Part shown: piece after piece, positions 34,008 through 42,413 of the stretch
How positions within the stretch are numbered: position 1 is the first letter of the stretch
Layout of the letters: each line of letters starts with the position of its first letter
Made by a program: the position numbers and the translations under genes
Assembly (NCBI GenBank): GCA_035376985.1
Contig: DAOSSA010000007.1
Location: 1 to 64,000 of the forward strand
Direction: 5' to 3'
Source of the DNA: Brevifilum sp029548365
GTDB taxonomy: Bacteria > Chloroflexota > Anaerolineae > Anaerolineales > Anaerolineaceae
DNA length: 64,000 bases
The notes under the pieces: generated by a model
What the model was told of the DNA's origin: nothing
The model's database searches: none
Seen by the model: only the letters and a program-made list of their open reading frames with translations

Positions 34008-35207
34008 TTAATTGAGGAATTGCCAGGGGTTGACCGGGTATCCGTTTAACCGCATTTCAAAATGAAGGTGGGGACCGGTGGACCTGCCGGTGCTACCCAT
34101 CAAGCCGATCAACTGACCCTTCTGGACATTGCTACCACAGGGCAGCATCGAACCATCCAGCAGGTGGGCATAAAAGGTCTGCCAGCCGCGATCATGGTCG
34201 ATAACGATCAAATTGCCGTACCCGCGATCTGACCAGCCCGAATAGACGATGACTCCCGAATCAGAAGCGAAGATGGAGAAGCCGGAACGACCGGCAAAAT
34301 CAAGCCCATTGTGAACGGGAGGGTTATATTCATAGCCCGAAATCCATCTTTCTGTGGTCGGCCAGGTGAAGGTGCCGGTGCCGACATCGCCATAGAGGAT
34401 GCCTCCGCAGGCGCCAGGGCCAAGATAGGAATTGCCCGAAGCGGGGTTATCCCGAGGAACAATCCAGGCTACCGTCGGCCGTTCACCGCCCGGGACAACC
34501 AGCATCGTGCCCGGAGCGATGTTGGGATTTGAATAGTCACCAACGAGATCTTGATCCAGGTTGTTGCCTGGGTAATTGATAATCACATCGGGGGAGACAC
34601 CGTAAAAGGAGGACACGCCGTTTAACCCCTCTCCTTCGGACCAGCGGTGGTAAACACCATCCATGGGCAGGATGAAGAGTTCTACGCCGATGCTTAACCC
34701 ATCCGGTGTGTCACCAATCACATAGCGGTTGGACCACAACACCGTTTCAGGCGTTAACCCGAATTTATCTGCGATTCCAAAGATCGTATCCCCTTCTTCA
34801 ACGGTGTATTGGGTCACTTCGGTGCGATCCTCAACTGCGGTTGCGGGGGTGATTTGAATTTCATGCCCGCGCAGCAAACCGGTTGATTGCGCACTGGCTG
34901 AAAAAGCTGGCGTGCTGACCCCTGCAGGCAGGGTCACAAGGGTTGCCGTGGGTACCGGGGTGGGCTCTGGCGTGGGCATGGTGGCGTGTACAATTAGCGA
35001 GCCAACGCCCCATACCAATAGCGTGAACACCAGCCCTGTAGTGATCAGCATCGCTGTTCGGATCACGGCTGGGCGCCTGAAAATTGCGCCTGGTTTAGAG
35101 CCTGTGTTTAGAGAATTTTCGGACCCTGGTCTTTCTGGCGAGTCCGCTTCGGATTTTTCAAGGTCACTATCTTCGATTTTGCTTTCAGAATCGGGTTGAT
35201 CGTTCAT
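34008..35207 (-). CDS. LysM domain M23 endopeptidase, signal-anchor type
   Basis: 399 residues from the ATG at 35205-35207, with GAGG 5 nt upstream; the longer open frame adds a non-conserved N-terminus. Acidic cytoplasmic head (1-45), one membrane helix (about 52-75), Thr/Pro linker, a LysM domain (about 136-185: YTVEEGDTIFGIADKFG), a second LysM-like stretch (about 196-245) and a standard M23 domain (about 290-399) with HNGLDFAG (H-x3-D), FYAHL and GPHLHFEMR. Unlike the three paralogues on the other strand, its metal motif has the normal spacing, so it is an independent wall hydrolase. Likely cleaves peptide cross-links. Confidence 0.92.
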   Translation of the reverse strand: MNDQPDSESKIEDSDLEKSEADSPERPGSENSLNTGSKPGAIFRRPAVIRTAMLITTGLVFTLLVWGVGSLIVHATMPTPEPTPVPTATLVTLPAGVSTPAFSASAQSTGLLRGHEIQITPATAVEDRTEVTQYTVEEGDTIFGIADKFGLTPETVLWSNRYVIGDTPDGLSIGVELFILPMDGVYHRWSEGEGLNGVSSFYGVSPDVIINYPGNNLDQDLVGDYSNPNIAPGTMLVVPGGERPTVAWIVPRDNPASGNSYLGPGACGGILYGDVGTGTFTWPTTERWISGYEYNPPVHNGLDFAGRSGFSIFASDSGVIVYSGWSDRGYGNLIVIDHDRGWQTFYAHLLDGSMLPCGSNVQKGQLIGLMGSTGRSTGPHLHFEMRLNGYPVNPWQFLN

Positions 35208-35307
35208 TTTGTCCTCTAATAGCATAGTATCACGGAAGATATGATTGTCAAGCACGGTTAATATCGAAGAAAACGGTGTGTTTTCAAGCGTGATACTTAT
35301 TCTGGTT

Positions 35308-36810
35308 TTATGGATTGCCTGGCGGGTTGGTGAAATAGAGTTCAAAAACGGGGAACACATTTGCCTCTGTATGCTGTATCAGGGTGTTGTAAAAATCTAT
35401 CCCTGAAGCGATTTTATAGCGGTGCGACTGGGCATAATCCAGCATAAACCTGAAAAAAGCCTCATCGTCCATAACTTCACGCAAATCTTTATAAAATAAT
35501 GCCCCGCGCCGATAGGCGCGATTGAAGTATTCTGTTACGCCGCCGGCTACGTAGATCGATGTATCGATGGTGCCGGTGGGTAAGTGCGAATAGACACGGG
35601 TGTTCCACCACCATTCAAGGTCATCGGGGAAGTAGCGCTCGAAAAACAGAGATTCTGCATAGGTGGCAATCGACTCGTCCAGCCAGGGTTCCATGGCCTG
35701 GTTATTACCCACCAGGCTGAAGAACCATTGATGCAATACCTCGTGAGGGACGATAATATGCAGGTCCGAACGCGGCGGATCGCGGTAGAGCCAGTAAAAA
35801 CTGCTTTGGATCAGGATCAGGCCATCGAATTCCATGTTGATATCCATATCCGCCTGCACCACGCTGAGCACGTCGCGCTCATAAGGTCCAAACAACTCAG
35901 AATACAGGCGCAGTGCTTTTTCAGCCAGATCCACCGCAACCTCAGAGGATTCGATCACTTCGGGAAATGAGAATCCCCTGATCTGCACCCCGTTGACCTC
36001 GCGAGTAAGGATTTCATAAGAGTCGCTGATCGCCAGCACGAAGGTGCGCGCTAAGGGCAGCACAAAGCGGTAGCTGCCATCATCAATAGTAGGCAGCGCC
36101 CCGGCGGCGATCTCCAAGTTTTCAGCCCGATCGGTAAAGCTGATGGTTACATCAAAATCAGCCGATTCGAAGACCTGGTGTTCGCCAACGAACATGCTGT
36201 TGACCAGAGAAAACTCGTAAGCCAGCCATCCCTGTTCTGCATCATATGGCGGGATGGTTGGATACCAGTAAGAAAGCAGCAACTGGCGCCCGGTTTGTCC
36301 GAAAACGCCTAAGCGATCGGGCATATACAGTTCATAGCTGTGAATAAAGCTGATCTGTTCGCCGGGCTGCAGGGGCGTTTCGAGGGGAACCACCATGCGG
36401 TGGCTTTCCCAACGGTAATTGTCGATGGTCGTCCCGTCGCCCAGTTTGACGGAGCGCATAAAGATCGCATTTTGGAAGATGGTCGGATAAACGATGAACA
36501 CCATTTCTGTGATGGGGACGCTGGTTTTATTGGTATAGGTGGATTGACTGGAGACCGTGATCAACCGATTGTAATAATTGATGGTGGCATCAATTATGTA
36601 CTGGGTCTGCTTTCCGTCCATGGGCAGGGGCGTGGGTGTCGGAGTTGGCTCCGGCGTGGGCGTTGGTGAGGGCGTTGGCGTGGCTGTCGCTTGCAGGGTG
36701 GCAGTTGGAGAAGGGGTGGGGAGCATCTCTTCGCCCGGCGAGCAAGCCGCCAGCAGGCAGATGGCGCATAAAAGCAGAACAAGCTTTCGTGTAGGTTTAG
36801 AATTTGTCAT
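35308..36810 (-). CDS. M1-family metallopeptidase lipoprotein
   Basis: 500 residues from the ATG at 36808-36810, with GAGG 5 nt upstream. Lipobox LLAAC near 18-23 and a (T/P)-rich linker (about 32-65). The gluzincin site is HEVLHQW near 332 with the third ligand in WLDESIATYAE about 20 residues on. A MEFDGLI stretch near 305 replaces the exopeptidase motif GAMEN, so the amino-terminal anchor Glu is retained but the motif is altered. An N-terminal beta domain (about 70-240) matches M1 organisation; the C-terminal helical domain is short. Likely an extracellular aminopeptidase used in protein breakdown. Confidence 0.85.
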   Translation of the reverse strand: MTNSKPTRKLVLLLCAICLLAACSPGEEMLPTPSPTATLQATATPTPSPTPTPEPTPTPTPLPMDGKQTQYIIDATINYYNRLITVSSQSTYTNKTSVPITEMVFIVYPTIFQNAIFMRSVKLGDGTTIDNYRWESHRMVVPLETPLQPGEQISFIHSYELYMPDRLGVFGQTGRQLLLSYWYPTIPPYDAEQGWLAYEFSLVNSMFVGEHQVFESADFDVTISFTDRAENLEIAAGALPTIDDGSYRFVLPLARTFVLAISDSYEILTREVNGVQIRGFSFPEVIESSEVAVDLAEKALRLYSELFGPYERDVLSVVQADMDINMEFDGLILIQSSFYWLYRDPPRSDLHIIVPHEVLHQWFFSLVGNNQAMEPWLDESIATYAESLFFERYFPDDLEWWWNTRVYSHLPTGTIDTSIYVAGGVTEYFNRAYRRGALFYKDLREVMDDEAFFRFMLDYAQSHRYKIASGIDFYNTLIQHTEANVFPVFELYFTNPPGNP

Positions 36811-37157
36811 ATTGACCTCAATCAACCTAATTTTACCCGTTAATAACGCCTGTTGAACGCATTATTGCGAAGGCAGCCGTCGGTGGGTTGGCGAGGAGAG
36901 CAGCGGAGTTTGATCGATTTAAATTGGTGTTGGTTTATTAACCATTCGCCAACTCACCAGAATGGTTAGATGTTGAACTTGCGAAAGTTTTTAATTTATT
37001 TGTGGTTTATAATACATGACGATCTGTCTTTGCACAAGACGTTAACTGACATTAAAACCTCTGACGACTTTAATCTCCTGAGGGTGGGGATGAAGGGTTT
37101 GTGAGCAAAATTGTCGTTTGATGCGAAAATTTAAATTAAAACAGAAAGTGTGTGCTT
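36811..37157. other. 347-bp intergenic region
   Basis: A-T-rich spacer between the divergent M1 peptidase and MFS genes. A plus-strand TATAAT at 37008-37013 is the only promoter-like element and lacks a well-spaced -35. No repeat, RNA or small gene with a ribosome site was recognised. Confidence 0.5.
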
Positions 37158-38477
37158 ATGGCATCAAAACTGGACAGTTTACGCGGTTTTATCCTGGTTT
37201 GGGTCGGACAATTGTTTTCTATGGTTGGCTCGCAGATGACCCATTTTGCCATGGGTATCTGGGCATGGGAAAAGACCGGCCAGGCGACCCCGCTGGCGAT
37301 GATCGGTTTTTTCTCCTTTGCGCCGTTGATCGTTTTTTCCCCGTTTGCCGGCGTGCTGGTGGATCGCTGGAACCGGAAGCTGGTAATGGCGCTGAGCGAT
37401 ATCGGTGCGGGCGTGGTAACGGTAGTCATCCTGGTTTTATTGCTTTCCGACCGCCTGCAAATCTGGCACCTGTACCTGACGGGTCTTGTGGGGGGGCTGT
37501 TTGGCGCCTTTCAATGGCCGGCTTATTCAGCCGCAATCAGCCTGATGGTGCCCAAAAAGCATTATGCCCGCACCAGCGGGATGATCTCTATGGCAGAATC
37601 GGGTGTTGGGATCTTCGCCCCCATATTGGCAGGCTTTTTACTGCCGCTGATCAGCATCAGCGGTATTATCATCATCGACCTGGTAACCCTGGCGGTCGCT
37701 TTGTTATTGTTGATGGTTGTCATCATTCCTGAGCCGAAAAAGAAGCACAGTGACCACACCAAAGGCGCCTTCGTTCGGGAACTTGTCTATGGATTTCGCT
37801 ATCTGTTTGATCGTCCCAGCTTGCTGTACCTGCAATTGATGTTCTTTATGGGGAACCTGTTTTTCACGGTTGGTTATACATTGCTGACGCCCATGGTGCT
37901 GGCAAGCAGCGGGGGCAATGCTACCATCCTTGGTTCTGTGCAATCCGCCGGTGCAATCGGTGGGCTGCTGGGCGGATTGGTTCTGACAGCCTGGGGCGGC
38001 GCGAAAAAGAAGATCAACGGGGTGATCGTTGGATGGATGGTGAGCGGATTGTTCGGATTGGGGATGGTTGGGCTGGGCAGGGCAGTGCCTTACTGGCTGG
38101 CCGGGAATTTCGTGATGTTGTTTGTGTCGCCGATCATCAACGGGTCCAACCAGGCTATCTGGCAATTGAAGGTCGCGCCTGAAGTACAGGGCCGGGTTTT
38201 CTCGGTGCGGCGCTTCATTGCCCAGATCACAGCGCCAATATCGATGGCTGTCGCAGGCCCCCTGGCAGACCAGGTTTTTGAGCCAGCCTTGCAGGCGCCG
38301 AAAAACTGGCTGACCCGCCTGTTGAGTTCGATATTCGGCTCAGAACCTGGCGGAGGGATGTCCCTGATCATCCTGTTGAGCGGGATTTTGATTGCGGTTG
38401 TATGCCTGGTTGCATACCGGATTACACCCTTACGGGAAGTTGAACAGCTCATTCCCGACCATGATGAATCAGGCTAG
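37158..38477 (+). CDS. MFS transporter, drug/siderophore exporter type
   Basis: 439 residues with 12 predicted membrane helices. The MFS motif between helices 2 and 3 reads DRWNRKLVMALSD (about 70-82). The pattern FxWAWEKTGQATPLAM, AFQWPAYSAAI and APEVQGRVFSVRR is that of EntS/MdtG-like exporters. Start taken as ATG at 37158; the frame also has a GTG two codons earlier, and no Shine-Dalgarno is clear. A paralogue with the same motifs is at 54633. Substrate unknown. Confidence 0.88.
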   Translation: MASKLDSLRGFILVWVGQLFSMVGSQMTHFAMGIWAWEKTGQATPLAMIGFFSFAPLIVFSPFAGVLVDRWNRKLVMALSDIGAGVVTVVILVLLLSDRLQIWHLYLTGLVGGLFGAFQWPAYSAAISLMVPKKHYARTSGMISMAESGVGIFAPILAGFLLPLISISGIIIIDLVTLAVALLLLMVVIIPEPKKKHSDHTKGAFVRELVYGFRYLFDRPSLLYLQLMFFMGNLFFTVGYTLLTPMVLASSGGNATILGSVQSAGAIGGLLGGLVLTAWGGAKKKINGVIVGWMVSGLFGLGMVGLGRAVPYWLAGNFVMLFVSPIINGSNQAIWQLKVAPEVQGRVFSVRRFIAQITAPISMAVAGPLADQVFEPALQAPKNWLTRLLSSIFGSEPGGGMSLIILLSGILIAVVCLVAYRITPLREVEQLIPDHDESG

Positions 38478-38525
38478 GTTGAAAAAGGGGTTCGATTTTT
38501 TAAAGCTGCACCGAAGGGTGACGTT

Positions 38526-38948
38526 CTAATCTTCTACTTCGATGATGGTGATTGTATTACTGATCTCGGCTGTTTTTTCGAGCATAGCCAGTGAAGGACA
38601 GTAGCGGGTTTCTGATAGTTCCACCGCGCGCTCAACCGCTTTTGGATCCAGGTTTTTTCCGGTAACCTTGTATTCAAGGTGGATCCTGGTAAATACTTTG
38701 GGATGGTCTTCAGCCCTTTCAATCTGGGCGTTGACCTCGAAGTTGGTGACCTCCTGGCGCTTTTTTTGCAGGATCGAGATCACGTCCATGCCGGTGCAGC
38801 CACACAACCCGATGGCAAACAATTGCATGGGTTGGAAACTATGCTCGGAGCCGCCCTGCGATTTGCTCGTATCCAGGGGAATCGAGTTGCCGGTCTCAGA
38901 AAAACCGGTGAAGGACAGGCTTCCGTTCCAAACGACTTTACTTTCCAT
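38526..38948 (-). CDS. OsmC family peroxiredoxin-like protein
   Basis: 140 residues with the two catalytic Cys of the Ohr/OsmC fold: GLCGCTGMDVISIL (near 48-61) and SETRYCPSLAML (near 113-124). These proteins reduce organic peroxides with thiol electrons, although some YhfA-like members have other roles. AAGGA sits 9 nt before the ATG at 38946-38948. It is the last gene of a minus-strand run, 45 nt after the zinc-ribbon gene of the sigma/anti-sigma cluster, so the ECF sigma may control it. Confidence 0.9.
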   Translation of the reverse strand: MESKVVWNGSLSFTGFSETGNSIPLDTSKSQGGSEHSFQPMQLFAIGLCGCTGMDVISILQKKRQEVTNFEVNAQIERAEDHPKVFTRIHLEYKVTGKNLDPKAVERAVELSETRYCPSLAMLEKTAEISNTITIIEVED

Positions 38949-38993
38949 ACATTATTTTCCTTTCTAATCTCCACCGGAGATTTCCTGGTTTTA

Positions 38994-39209
38994 TCAGGTA
39001 AATGCCCCGCTCTCCATAATGCCGCACCGGGGACAGATCAGTTGCAGCATACTGTTGTATTCCAGCTTTTCGATCTGGCAGCGCGGGCAGATCCTGCCCG
39101 TGCTGAACCGAAGCACATAGGCGTTGCAATTTGTTTCAGATTTAACAACTTGCTGATCAGAGCGCTTTCCAGCAGGCTGATTAGGCTTATTATTCTTTGT
39201 CATCTTCAT
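38994..39209 (-). CDS. Small zinc-ribbon protein coupled to the anti-sigma gene
   Basis: 71 residues. Cys pairs CPRC (41-44) and CPRC (59-62) form one zinc ribbon; the rest is a basic, polar N-terminal tail. Start ATG at 39207-39209 has AGGA 7 nt upstream and overlaps the anti-sigma gene by 20 bp. An ATG two codons downstream is an alternative. No family recognised. Position suggests a role in sigma-factor control or in nucleic-acid binding. Confidence 0.7.
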   Translation of the reverse strand: MKMTKNNKPNQPAGKRSDQQVVKSETNCNAYVLRFSTGRICPRCQIEKLEYNSMLQLICPRCGIMESGAFT

Positions 39210-39450
39210 CGTTCAGTCCTAAACTGACCAGAAGCCGATCCCATGCTTCTGGCGGCAGGGCAATCGTGTCACGATCATCCTGGCAGAGCTGGATAGTCTT
39301 CTTCAAGGTGTTGATCACGATCTGGCAGTCGGGGCAGTTTTCAATATGTGCTTCCAGGTGAGAACACAAATCCGGGTCCAGTTCGCCGTCAATATAGGCA
39401 TTGATTTGCCACAAAACCTCCTGACAGCTGGCTGGGTGAGGGTGTTTCAT
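39190..39450 (-). CDS. Zinc-finger anti-sigma factor (ZAS/zf-HC2)
   Basis: 86 residues, all soluble. The ZAS signature H-x3-C-x2-C is seen as HIENCPDC (near 35-42), with an upstream Cys (SCQEVLWQINAYIDGEL). Such proteins hold the partner ECF sigma inactive and release it on thiol oxidation or another cue. The start overlaps the sigma stop in an ATGA, which gives tight stoichiometric coupling. It lacks a transmembrane segment, so the signal is sensed in the cytoplasm, as with RsrA-like redox sensors. Confidence 0.88.
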   Translation of the reverse strand: MKHPHPASCQEVLWQINAYIDGELDPDLCSHLEAHIENCPDCQIVINTLKKTIQLCQDDRDTIALPPEAWDRLLVSLGLNDEDDKE

Positions 39451-40052
39451 TGAGCAACCTCCGGCATTTTCCCCGAGAAGTATTCGGTTAGAAATTCTCG
39501 CAATTCCAGTCGAGCGCGCATCAACCGTACCTTGAGCGCTGATTCGCTGATCTGGAGCACTTCAGCAGCCTCGCGGGTGGAAAGACCTTCCACATCTCGC
39601 AACAGGAAGGCAGCCCGGTTGGCATCCGATAAAGATTTGATACCGAGATTGATCACCTGGCGGGTTTCGGAGCGGACGAACTCTTCCTCTGGCAAACAAC
39701 ACCAATCGACGATTTGCCTGGGGACGAACTCCCCGCTTTCGGTAATGATCTCTGCGTCGAGGTCAACCTGCGCCGGTTTGCGTTTTCTGATAAGCATCAG
39801 GGCTTCGTTAACAGCTATGCGATACAACCATGTTGATATTTTCGAGCGGCCTTCAAAGGTTTCGATATTTTTATATGCTTTGATAAATGTCTCCTGCAAC
39901 ACGTCTTCTGCATCCTGTTCGTTGGCGAGCATCTTCAGAGCCAGACGGTAAATTTTACCGGAGTCAGCTTTTACCAGCTGAGTAAAAGCATCTTTGTCTT
40001 TGCGCCTTAATGCAGCCAGATCTATGGCATCTGAGATGATCTGATTAGTCAT
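39447..40052 (-). CDS. ECF (sigma-70 family) RNA polymerase sigma factor
   Basis: 201 residues with region 2 (about 20-90; core-binding DAEDVLQETFIKAYKNI, -10 contact STWLYRIAVNEAL) and region 4 (about 135-190; LSTREAAEVLQISESALKVRLMRAR helix-turn-helix). It sits 29 nt after tsaD and upstream of its anti-sigma, zinc ribbon and OsmC genes. No Shine-Dalgarno and no autoregulatory ECF promoter were recognised in the short upstream gap, so it may be read from upstream in the long minus-strand run. Confidence 0.93.
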   Translation of the reverse strand: MTNQIISDAIDLAALRRKDKDAFTQLVKADSGKIYRLALKMLANEQDAEDVLQETFIKAYKNIETFEGRSKISTWLYRIAVNEALMLIRKRKPAQVDLDAEIITESGEFVPRQIVDWCCLPEEEFVRSETRQVINLGIKSLSDANRAAFLLRDVEGLSTREAAEVLQISESALKVRLMRARLELREFLTEYFSGKMPEVAQ

Positions 40053-40081
40053 TGGATGATTGAAACTGCAATCGGTTACAT

Positions 40082-41116
40082 TTAATGCGAGAATGAAAGC
40101 GGCCAGTTTGGCAGAACGTCGATATCAAAGGGGCTGAAATCCTCTTTGATGAAATGAAAATAACCCGCAGCGGCGATCATAGCGGCGTTGTCAGTGCACA
40201 ATGCGAGGGGTGGGATGTGCACCGGGTATTTACTTTCTGCCAGAATTTTTTCACGCAGGCGCTTATTGGCGGAAACACCTCCTGCGACAATAATTTCCCG
40301 CACTTTATATTTTTGTGCTGCGTGAAGGGTTTTTTCCACCAAAACGTCTACCACGGCTGCCTGGAAACTGGCAGCCAGGTCTTCAATCGGCAACGGGCGC
40401 CCCTCAGCCTGCAGGGCTTCAACCGCTCGCAGGACGGCTGTTTTCACCCCGCTGAAGGAAAAATCCCAGCTGCCTTCGAGCATGGCTTTGGGGAAGGAAA
40501 AGGCGGTTTCTTTGCCGGAGGCACTGACTTTCTGGATCGACGGTCCGCCAGGATAGGGTAAATCGAGCAAGCGGGCGACCTTGTCTAAAGCCTCCCCGGC
40601 TGCATCATCCAGGGTACCTCCCAGGCGTTGATAGGCAAGGTGGTCTGTCATCAAGATCAGTTCGCTGTGCCCGCCGGAGACCAGTAACGCCAGCAATGGA
40701 AAACGGGGTGGTTGAGGGGGTGTGACATCGCCAGGATGAAGCCAGGCTGAGTAGATATGGCCTTCCAGATGGTTGATGCCGATCAGGGGCTTTTCGGCGA
40801 CCAGGGCGAGACCTTTGGCCATGTTCACACCGACCACCAGCGACCCGGCGAGGCCGGGTCCCTGGGTGACGGCAATCGCGTCGATTTCACTAATGTCAAC
40901 ATGAGCCTGTCGCAGCGCCTTGTTGACGATGGGGTGGATTGCTTTAACGTGTTCACGTGAGGCCAGCTCGGGGAACACACCGCCGTATTGTGCATGCAGG
41001 TCAACCTGGCTGGCGACCACATTGGATTCGATCACCCGGCCATTGCTGATGACGGCGGCAGCAGTCTCATCACAGGAAGTTTCGATGCCAAGAATGCGTG
41101 CTGGTGGAAGCGCCAT
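40082..41116 (-). CDS. tsaD: tRNA N6-threonylcarbamoyladenosine transferase TsaD
   Basis: Kae1/Qri7 family, transfers the threonylcarbamoyl group to A37 of ANN-decoding tRNAs. 344 residues. Starts with ILGIETSCDETAAAV (8-22); iron-binding HVKAIHP and HLEGH near 110-140; ATP-loop VSGGHSELILM near 150; and a C-terminal GGVSANKRLRE near 271. GAGG lies 9 nt before the ATG. The partner enzyme for the AMP intermediate, TsaC/Sua5, is at 56104; TsaB and TsaE are not visible here. Confidence 0.97.
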   Translation of the reverse strand: MALPPARILGIETSCDETAAAVISNGRVIESNVVASQVDLHAQYGGVFPELASREHVKAIHPIVNKALRQAHVDISEIDAIAVTQGPGLAGSLVVGVNMAKGLALVAEKPLIGINHLEGHIYSAWLHPGDVTPPQPPRFPLLALLVSGGHSELILMTDHLAYQRLGGTLDDAAGEALDKVARLLDLPYPGGPSIQKVSASGKETAFSFPKAMLEGSWDFSFSGVKTAVLRAVEALQAEGRPLPIEDLAASFQAAVVDVLVEKTLHAAQKYKVREIIVAGGVSANKRLREKILAESKYPVHIPPLALCTDNAAMIAAAGYFHFIKEDFSPFDIDVLPNWPLSFSH

Positions 41117-41128
41117 AGCGGTTTACCT

Positions 41129-42367
41129 CTACTTTCTTTTCATGGGCAGACAGAGTTCCATGGGAAAGTCAATAAACTTCTCAAATTTTCCGGCGGAAGT
41201 AACGTAATAACTATCTTCCAGGCGGACGCCCAGACCCTTTTCAGGGTAGTACAGACCCGGCTCAATCGTAAACACCGAACCCGGAGCAAGAATGTTGGAG
41301 GGATCGTCCTTCTGGCTGAACCAGGGTTTTTCGTGGATGTGCAAGCCCAGCCCGTGTCCCACAGAGTGGACATAACCGGATTCAGCCGCTGGGTCCTGGC
41401 GGATCGTTTTGTGTCCCATTGCTTCAAACAGGTCGCAGGTGCGTTCTTGGAAGTGGGCTGCGTTCACGTCGGTTTTGAGTTCGGAGGTCACCTGCTGGTA
41501 AACCGATTTAACCTGGTCGTATAAGGCCTGGGCTTCGTCCGGGGCATATCCCAGGCACCAGGTGCGGGTGAAATCATAGAAATATCCGCCGCCCTGTTCA
41601 CAGGGAAAGATGTCAAAGACGATGGTTTGCCCGAGGGTCAGGGGATCGGTGGGGTTGCCGCTGCTGTGGGGCACGCCGGCATCTTGCCCGATAGCGAAGA
41701 TGGTATCGTTGGGGTTCTCGGCGCCCAATTCAGCCAGCCAGAGGTTGATTTTGGCTTTAACATCGCCAATCAAGAGGGAGTCGCCGTCTTCTTTCATCAG
41801 CAGATTGTCAGCGACTCTGTGGCTGGTGAGAAAATCTGCCACACGGGAAACGACCTCTACTACCACCGTACCCATTTTTCGGATGCGCTCAATTTCATCG
41901 GAGTCTTTGGTGGACATGGCTTGCAGCAGGATGGCATCTTCATGGTCGCCATGGAAGGACAGGCCGGGCAGCAATTCCTGGAGCTTGTTGACGGTGGAAT
42001 GCATTTTGCCCACGTCAGATTGACCGCAGAGGATGACCTTGCCCGAAGTTAGTCCAAGCTCTTCGAAGATGGACTTGTAAAGCAAGGCATGGGCTGTCAG
42101 CCGGTCACCGTTAGCTGCTGCCATGCGTTCTTTGATCGGGTATTTGCTGTAATTCAGGGTCTTTAGACCGGTTTTGGCGGCTTCATCACGCTCCATGGGG
42201 GCATGACACAGCACGGGTTCCTGGCCGGTCTGTAGAATGACATCAGCTATGGTGATATGACCACCGCCGGTCAGGTACATCATAAAGGGATTGTGTTGGG
42301 CTGGGCCGGTGATCCAAAGGGCATCGGCTTGGTTTTCTGTCAGGTTCTTTTGTAAGTCAGTTTTCAT
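41129..42367 (-). CDS. M24 family Xaa-Pro-type metallopeptidase
   Basis: 412 residues. The pita-bread fold carries the five metal ligands: FDIFP, DFTRTW, GHGLGLHIHE, FTIEPG and RLEDSYYV, at the C-terminal half (about 245-395). An N-terminal creatinase-like domain (about 10-175) precedes it. Closest to Xaa-Pro aminopeptidases and dipeptidases; creatinase activity cannot be excluded. AGGA is 5 nt before the ATG. It sits between selA and tsaD in the same direction (gaps of 46 and 12 nt). Confidence 0.9.
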   Translation of the reverse strand: MKTDLQKNLTENQADALWITGPAQHNPFMMYLTGGGHITIADVILQTGQEPVLCHAPMERDEAAKTGLKTLNYSKYPIKERMAAANGDRLTAHALLYKSIFEELGLTSGKVILCGQSDVGKMHSTVNKLQELLPGLSFHGDHEDAILLQAMSTKDSDEIERIRKMGTVVVEVVSRVADFLTSHRVADNLLMKEDGDSLLIGDVKAKINLWLAELGAENPNDTIFAIGQDAGVPHSSGNPTDPLTLGQTIVFDIFPCEQGGGYFYDFTRTWCLGYAPDEAQALYDQVKSVYQQVTSELKTDVNAAHFQERTCDLFEAMGHKTIRQDPAAESGYVHSVGHGLGLHIHEKPWFSQKDDPSNILAPGSVFTIEPGLYYPEKGLGVRLEDSYYVTSAGKFEKFIDFPMELCLPMKRK

Positions 42368-42413
42368 GGTGTTCCTGTCTTTTCTGTGGTGATCTTTTCA
42401 GCGGGTAGAGAGG

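Noticed and set aside
36578..36856. Gly/Val-rich plus-strand open frame
   Set aside because: It is the complement of the Thr/Pro linker and lipobox of the M1 peptidase; low-complexity artefact.
37118..37732. 204-codon plus-strand open frame over the start of the MFS gene
   Set aside because: Shadow in another frame of the MFS coding sequence; composition is not protein-like.
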